NCBI GenBank assembly: GCA_023374045.1
Contig: CM041777.1
Location: 82,454,300-82,518,299 of the forward strand
DNA: 64,000 nt
Reading direction: 5' to 3'
DNA from: Limonium bicolor
Taxonomy: Eukaryota; Streptophyta; Magnoliopsida; Caryophyllales; Plumbaginaceae
In this document: piece after piece, positions 57,524 to 64,000 of the stretch
How the letters are laid out: every line of letters begins with the position of its first letter
Numbering within the stretch: the first letter of the stretch is position 1
Program-made: the position numbers and the translations under genes
Notes under the pieces: generated by a model
What the model saw: only the letters and a program-made list of their open reading frames with translations
What the model was told of the DNA's origin: nothing
The model's database searches: none

Positions 57524-60500
57524 TCAAACAGACTTAGGCAAATCTAGCAACATCCCCATCTTCTTGACTTGCTTAGGATAGGATCTTCCTGTCAATGGCT
57601 TAGTAAGCATATCTGCCATCTGCCCATGCGAACCTACAAACTCTACTGCAATGACCCCTTCTTGCAGCTTCTGTCGGACAAAGTGGACATCCAACTCAAT
57701 GTGTTTCGTTCTTTCGTGCAGGACGGGGTTTCGTGCAATGTAAATGGCGGATTGGCTATCACTTCTAACAGGAACTGGCAGAATGTTACTCACTCCCAGC
57801 TCATGTAAAAGTCTGGTAATCCAACTCAGCTCCGCTGTCACACTGCGCATGGCTCTATACTCCGCCTCTGCAGAAGACAAAGCCACCGTGGTCTGCTTCT
57901 TGGACTTCCAGGAGAGAGGACTCCCTCCCAGCTGTATAAAATAACCACTGATTGATCTTCTAGTATTAGGACATCCTGCCCAATCAGAATCACAGAAAGC
58001 AATAAGTTAAAATCATCCTTAGAATTAAAAAGAAGACCATAACCTAGGGTTCCACGGATATAATGTAATGTATGCATCACGGCATTGTAATGAGCATCAG
58101 TAGGGTTACTCAGAAACTGACTAAGTAGTTGTATTGTGAAACACAAATCTGGTCTACTATGAGATAAATAACCTATCTTACCTACCAACCGTCTGTAAAC
58201 AGAAGGATCCCCAAGGACACTTCCATCTTCCTTTCTAAGCTTAATATTAACAGGGACTAACAGAAATTTTCTCCCCATCAGGATCAAATTCTTTCAACAA
58301 ATCGTCACAATTTTCCTTTGCATCAGAACTATACCATTCTCTGTATGCAAGAATTGCATACCCAGGAAGAAACTCAGAATGCCCAAATCTTTAATCTTAA
58401 ACGTTCATCCAGTTTTTCTTTAATCAGCATGATAAAAACATGGTCATCACCAGTAATCAAGATGTCATCCACATAGACAGCTAAGAAACAACCTTATCAG
58501 CCTTGGTTCTAGTAAAAAGAGAATAATCATTCAGAGATTGCACAAAATCAAAGGGACTTAGAAACACACTAAGCTTATGATGCCACTGCCTAGAGGCTTG
58601 CTTCAGTCCATACAAGGACTTATTCAGTTTGCACACCTTTCCAGATTTCCCCTTTTTATAACCCTGAGGTATTTCCATGTAGACATTCTCTTCTAGATCA
58701 CCGTGAAGGAAAGCATTATTTATGTCCAGTTGGTTTATTTTCCAGTTTCTTTGGTGGCAACAATAATCAGGGCCTTTATAGTAGTGAATCTAACAACTGG
58801 TGAGAAGGTTTCCAAATAGTCGATTCCAAACTTTTGAGTATAACCCTTAGCGACAAGTCTGGCTTTAAACCTCTCAATATTCCCATCTGCCCTCAGTTTT
58901 ATTTTCTAAACCCATCTACACTTAATCGGTTTAACCCCTTCTGGCAAATCTACTAAAACCCAGGTGTGATTCTTTTCTAGTGCATGAAATTCCTCTTGCA
59001 TGGCTTTCTGCCATTCTGTTGCCTTAATGGCCTCATCATAGGAGCGGGTTCAGTGTGCTTATTCAGTGTAGCATGCAGACAGCAAAAGGGTGGGTTCAGG
59101 TCACTGACAACTAGATTAGCACTGGGGATATACTGGTGATACTATCATCATCAAAATAGAAAACCCAGCAACATTATCATGCATACAGGAATTAGAAAAG
59201 GAAGCAGCCAGGATTCTTTCACTCAGAATCTCAGTAAAACAGTCATGATTATGTGAAGTATTAAGTGTGACAGTAGGATAAGACTTATCTGATTTTGTGA
59301 CCGAAGATCCAAGGTCATAATCACTTAGATATTTTGGTGTCTGCTTTCTCCTTTCTGACCTCCTGAGATTAGTGAGTTGTTGCTCTGATTCTGTAAACGC
59401 TCTATCATCTGTGTCCCTTCTGTACTGGTGCCTCCCTTGTTTCCTCTTCAATTGATGTGATCACAACATCATTCCCAACCTCCCTGGTTCTTTCTTCAAC
59501 AACTGGAGACTGTTGTCTTGTGGAATTCTCCTGTCTTATACTTGCTTTACTCACATCAGATTCATCAAAACAATGACATTTTTCTCAAACAAATTTCCAA
59601 TCAGATCAGTAGAGGCATGTTTTTCTGTCTGTTTAGTGCAGTACGGGTAATTTTCTTCATAAAAACAACATCTCGGTTGTAAACTATCTTGTTGTTGTCA
59701 AGATCATAGAGTTTGTACCCCTTGGTGTTCTGCCCATACCCAAGTAACACGCATTTGATTGATTTGGAAGCAAACTTATCATGTTGAACCTTGTTTATAT
59801 TAGCGAAGCAAAGGCAGCCAAACTTCTAAGGAAGTTGTAATCTGGTTTATGTTTGTGGACTATTTCATATGGGGTTTGATGATCAATGCTAGAAAGAGGC
59901 ATTCTATTAATTAAAAAGGTGGCTGTAAGAACACTTTCTCCCAAAATTTTCTTGGGAGGCATGAGTGGAACATAAGGGCATGTGTTGTTTCAAGGATGTG
60001 TCTATGTTTCCTCTCAGCCACTCCATTCTGCTGAGGGGTATAGGGGCAAGAGGTTTGGTGCTTGATGCCTTTGATTCTAAAATATTCTATGCCCTCTCTA
60101 GAACTGCCAAGTTCAAACGCATTATCAGATCTAACACATTTTATCTTTTTGTTGAACTGTCTTTCCACCATGTCTATAAAGCAACTATCAATCCAAAACT
60201 GTCAGATTTTGAGGCAACAAGTTGAGTCCATGTTGCCCGACTTTTATCATCGACAATGGTAGAAATAAGAAAACCATCATGTGTTTTCAAATTGTATGGA
60301 CCCACAAATCCACGTGTATTAAATCAAATATATTTTGTGTTTTTATGGAGCTGGAGGGAAAGGTTAACCTATGGCTTTTGGCTCTATTGCAAGGTTCACA
60401 AATAAAGGGTTTTTGAGAGGAATTGTTTTTCAAGAAATTCAATGTCAGCATTTTTTCTCTAGGAAGGTGCCCAAGTCTGTGGTGCCACTGATTCAAAGAA

Positions 60501-60530
60501 ACTTGACAAACAGAAACACACATGCACACA
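57524..60530 (-). pseudogene. Copia Pol: integrase, reverse transcriptase and RNase H
   Basis: Read on the minus strand: the pre-integrase zinc finger WHHRLGHL..CEPCNRAKSH (about 60490-60390); the integrase core with [13 protein letters not shown] and NGVAERKHR (60320-59950); RT with [12 protein letters not shown] and the active-site YVDD (58464-58475); and RNase H with [25 protein letters not shown] and a C-terminal ADMLTKPL (57886-57540). Multiple frame shifts and stops show the copy is dead. Confidence 0.93.
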
Positions 60531-60999
60531 GTTTTTTATTATTAGAAACACTTTTCCCAGGAACAGAATCACTAAACATAGGTTTGTACGAGATATCAGA
60601 AAAACCTTTATTCAGTCTAGAATCAGAAGCAGTAGACACATACAAGGGTGTGTCTACCTTACAGTCTAAAGAACAATCAGCAAGATATTTCCCATCAGTA
60701 CACAGATTAGCAGATTCACTTTCTTTTTTATCAAACCCTTTGTCTAGGACATATAAACCTCTATGCAGTTGCCCATCTTCTTTTCCTCATTGTTGTTATA
60801 GGCCTGATAAAAACAGCATGTTGGATTAAAACACAGTTTTGCATTCACCTGACTCGATAACTTACTGACAGAAATAAGACCGAATCTAAAACTAGGTACA
60901 TAGAGAACCTCTCTAAGAGTCATAAGGCTATTGATCTTAACATCTCCAATTAATCTAACAGATTGTGGATGCCCATCTGGCATACCCACAGTATGAGGC

Positions 61000-62270
61000 A
61001 CTTCAAGAAAACAAACATTGCTAAAACAGATAGGTCACCGCACATATGATCAGAGGCACCACTGTCAATAATCCAATCCATTTTCTCAAACATATACTGC
61101 TAGAAACATTAAAAGTTATATAAGTGCTACCAGTAAAATTTTCAAGGTTAGGATAAGAAGACTTACCCACGAATCCACAGTTGGACTCTCCCGACTGCGG
61201 ATCCTTGTTGACCACACGAGACTTATTACTGATATAGTTTAGAAGCAGTTGATTTGTCTGTTGACAGAACACCATTAAAGGATTTTGGTATTTTCTTCCT
61301 TCCTGGTCATTGGCTCCGTTAGCTTGTGGCCTTTTATCCTTGTTGGTTCGCCACCCCGGTGGATATCCATGTTTTTGATAGCAGCGATCCTCGGTGTGGC
61401 TGGCCTTGAGACAGTGAGTACATTGAAGATTGTTGCGTCTGTTGGTGCTACCTTGACTTCGTCCAAAGACCTTATTTTCCTTGATTTACAGAGAAAGTTG
61501 ATGGGTTTCCTCCTTCCACATGGTTACTATCATGTCAACCCTTTTGCCTTCTTGGTGGATCAAGATTGAGAAGGCTTGCTCTACAGTAGGCAGGGTGTGA
61601 TCATCAAGATGTTCTCCCTCGCTCCAGTAAAATCTTTCATTTAGACCCATAAGGAACTTGATAAGTCTCTGAGTCTTGATGTATGCACTGAAAGCTTGAT
61701 CGGTGGAGCACGTACAGCTGGGAAGGGAGGTGGTTGCATCAAACTCGTCCAAATTACCCTTAATTTCGTGAAATACTCACCTACTGAATCATTCCCTTGC
61801 ACAGTATTTACTAGTCTCCGCTCCAATTCAAATAACCTGGTAGCGTCGACCTGATCGTATCTTGCGCAAAGGTCTGCCCAAAGTACAGAGGCGGGTTTTC
61901 GGAAAGAACAGAATCGGCGATTCTCTTCTCCGAGACTCATAAGCAGCCATGCTCGCACCATGTTGTCACACCTTACCCAGGCCTCTGCGCGGGTGGGTCG
62001 GAATCGGTGGGTTTGGTTACGGTTTCAAGAACAAAACCAATTTATTCTTGGAAGCTAGCGCGATTGCACTGTTCTTTCCAACAGGGAAAACCACAGATCC
62101 GCCGTCGAACTTTGTAGCGAGGATCTGCCTAGGACTTTCTGAACTGGCAAGATAGAGTGTGTCGCCGCTTTCAATCGCCGAGGCTCCGCTGCTATTCCCA
62201 ATCTCATCTTTACCTTTTGTTTCCCCATCTTTTCCTCCTTTAGACGTATTCTCAGCATCCAATCCGTAGA
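61000..62270 (-). pseudogene. Copia Gag, zinc knuckle and start of protease
   Basis: Minus-strand frames give a Gag N-terminus with DTLYLASSESPRQILATKF (about 62160-62105) and a Gag core with VRAWLLMSL and RYDQVDATRLFELERRL (61955-61800). A CTHCLKASHTEDRC zinc knuckle (about 61425-61385) and a protease DSGASDHM (about 61065-61040) follow. One-base shifts separate these blocks. Confidence 0.88.
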
Positions 62271-62477
62271 CATAATTGCGGTAACTCACAGCAGGTAAAA
62301 AACAGGAGCGAGGCGAAAAGAAAAAGGAATTGAAATTTTGTGGCCGAAACAAGAAGATTGAAGAATGAAAGGAAGGAAATGCGATCGAAGCGAAGAAGAG
62401 AAGGGAAAACGCAAAGGGCAAAGAATCATCATGAAAACGAGGAAGAAGGAAAACAGGAGCAAGGTCCCATGACCGCT

Positions 62478-62489
62478 GCTCTGATACCA
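62478..62489 (-). other. Primer binding site of the Copia element, tRNA-Met type
   Basis: The complement reads TGGTATCAGAGC, directly next to the LTR end, as in many plant Copia elements. Confidence 0.92.
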
Positions 62490-62755
62490 TGAAAAGGAAC
62501 TATGAAGAACAAACTCCATTGATAACAAGACACTCAGGTCGAAGCTCAAGTGGAAGGCTTGCCAAACATCCGAGCTTGAGAGCTCAAAGACGGAAAATGA
62601 AAAACGAAGAAGAAGCTACAGTGAACAGAAAGAAGTAAGACCCTAAAACCTAAAGAACAACTAATAAAGAAAAAAAAGACCCAACGGTCAAAACCCCAAA
62701 ACATAACAAGCCCAACAGACGGGCCCAAACACAAGTTAAACTAGACCCTCTAACA
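62490..62755 (-). repeat. 5' LTR of the Copia element (266 bp)
   Basis: Nearly identical to 57210-57474. It is followed in plus-strand terms by the target duplication GCGAT and then the rest of the UGT gene. Confidence 0.95.
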
Positions 62756-63638
62756 GCGATTCTTACAAACTTGTCCAGCTGGGGTTGTATCTTCAACTCC
62801 TCTAGGTACTTAGAAGGTGAATACATGGACCATATGGCAAAATTGACAACCCATGGACGGGTGTTTGGGGTCGGACCGGTCAACTTGCTTGGTTCTTGCA
62901 GGTTTTCAGCAGCAGCCGGCGGCTACCCGTACAGATCACCAAGGGGCGGACAACAGGGTGCTTGATTGGCTTGATAGTTGCCCTGCAAATGGTCTGTTCC
63001 TGGATATCTCCTTCGGAAGTCAAAAGTGGTTGACCGAACCACAGTCGGAGGCTCTGGCCATGGCGTTGGAGCGAGCGGTGGCCGTTTTTTCTCTGGGTGG
63101 CCAGGGCCGTGCCAGGAGAGAAACCTGTTCCAACTGGGTTTGAAGAAAGAGTGGCAGGACCGCGGATTTGTGGCTAAGGGATGGGTGGCGCAGGTAGAGG
63201 TACTGAATCACAAGGCGGTTGGTGGGTTTTGACTCATTGCGGATGGAACTCGATCTTGGAGGGTTTAACGGCTGGGCTTATGATCTTGGCTTGGCCCATG
63301 GAGGCTGACCATACGTTAATGTCAAACTACCGACGGATGATTTGGGTGTTGCTGTTCGAGCTTGCGAGGACGCGCCGACACAATACCTGAGGTGGATAAG
63401 TTGGCCCGGATAACCAAGGAGTTCATGGCTGCATGTGAGACTGTGCAGGACAGGCGAAAAAGGGTTCATGAATTGAAGGGGAAAGCCGTAGAGCAGTGGT
63501 AGAAGGGGTAAGTTCAATCAAGATTTGGACGAGATGCTGAAAGAGCTGACTAAAACCTTGCAGAGGCGGAACTTGCAACTGCAGTTGAATTGCATCAAAG
63601 AAACTGTGAGTCTGTATTACGACGTAAACTTAATTTAG
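62756..63638 (+). pseudogene. UGT89-like glycosyltransferase, C-terminal part with PSPG box
   Basis: Reading resumes with LSSWGCIFNSSRYLEGEYMD and HGRVFGVGPVNLLG, then WLDSCPANGLFLDISFGSQ. The sugar-donor PSPG box follows: WVAQVEVLNHKAVGG (about 63187-63230), a frame shift, then LTHCGWNSILEGLTAG and LAWPMEADH (to about 63310). The last box residue is His, where glucosyltransferases usually have Gln. Further shifts near 62905, 63100 and 63230 break the frame. The reading ends near 63638. Confidence 0.88.
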
Positions 63639-64000
63639 TCAGTGTATTGATTGTTAGCAGAGCAGTTCATTGAAAACAATAATTCAGATGAACCTTGCTA
63701 CTGACTTTCCATATTACGTGCAAAACTCTTGCTCTAAATATCATGGCACCCTTGGTTTTCAAAAAAAAATTCAGATGATGGCATATATATTTTTTAGATG
63801 GGTATTGTGGCAATCAAATTAATTTTGTTTCGAAGAGAAATGGTGCGATTTCCACCACTGAAAACTTTTTTAAAATTTCTTACTGATAATTTTAGAATCC
63901 TACCACCTAACATTAAGTGGTTGTACCAATAAAACAGTTACAGATATATATCATATAAGAATATGAAACAACCAGTATAGTTATAAATATGTCATAACCA
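63639..64000. other. AT-rich intergenic DNA to the window end
   Basis: No feature seen. Confidence 0.5.

Larger units (their letters stand above)
57210..62755 (-). mobile_element. Ty1/Copia retrotransposon (5,546 bp) inserted in the UGT gene
   Basis: Two 265-bp LTRs (57210-57474, 62490-62755) flank a Copia gag-pol read on the minus strand. GCGAT is duplicated exactly on both sides (57205-57209, 62756-62760). The purine tract beside the 3' LTR and the tRNA-Met primer site beside the 5' LTR are in the right places. The LTRs differ at about 3% by eye. The Copia order protease, integrase, RT, RNase H is seen. Confidence 0.96.

Overview
This window is nuclear DNA from a flowering plant, probably a eudicot. 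It is dominated by transposable elements, with one recognisable host gene (an OTU deubiquitinase), one destroyed host gene (a UGT89-like glycosyltransferase) and long gene-free stretches. There are GT-AG introns, plant TATA boxes, and elements of the Tekay, Copia, CACTA, MULE, hAT, Tourist and Stowaway types.

Layout. 1-6676 is the 3' part of an En/Spm (CACTA) transposon: a TNP2-like transposase, a second ORF with a plant Transposase_24-type domain, a GCTGCTG tract, dense subterminal repeats, and a terminus ending GTAGTG. 6677-18060 is mostly non-coding, repeat-derived DNA with three minisatellite families. 18065-19388 is a decayed MULE transposase tail joined to an OTU-type cysteine protease domain.

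19891-42568 is a 22.7-kb Ty3/gypsy chromovirus of Tekay type. It is bounded by 4.0-kb LTRs and an exact 5-bp target duplication (CCTTC). It has a tRNA-Met-type primer site, a gag split by introns, protease, RT, RNase H, integrase and a chromodomain. Between the Gag zinc knuckles and the protease lies an uninterrupted AlkB (ALKBH1-like) 2-oxoglutarate/Fe(II) dioxygenase reading frame. Splice phases allow the same Gag exon to join either to AlkB, which has its own stop and AATAAA signal, or past it to protease-RT. This is the most interesting object in the window. A second LTR element (27463-35456, no recognisable coding sequence) is inserted in the RT.

42569-46400 is AT-rich and holds a minus-strand DUF4283/zinc-knuckle pseudogene. 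46430-53000 is the OTU9/OTU10-like deubiquitinase gene, with exons interrupted by several one-base frame breaks that may be sequence errors. 53333-56584 is a cluster of small DNA transposons with clean target duplications (hAT, MULE-type, Tourist). 56593-63638 is a UGT89-like pseudogene split by a 5.5-kb minus-strand Copia element (57210-62755, TSD GCGAT).

How it works together: most coding sequence belongs to mobile elements that have inserted into each other or into host genes. The AlkB-carrying chromovirus looks like host-gene capture. All statements about expression, splicing and activity are inferences from sequence alone.
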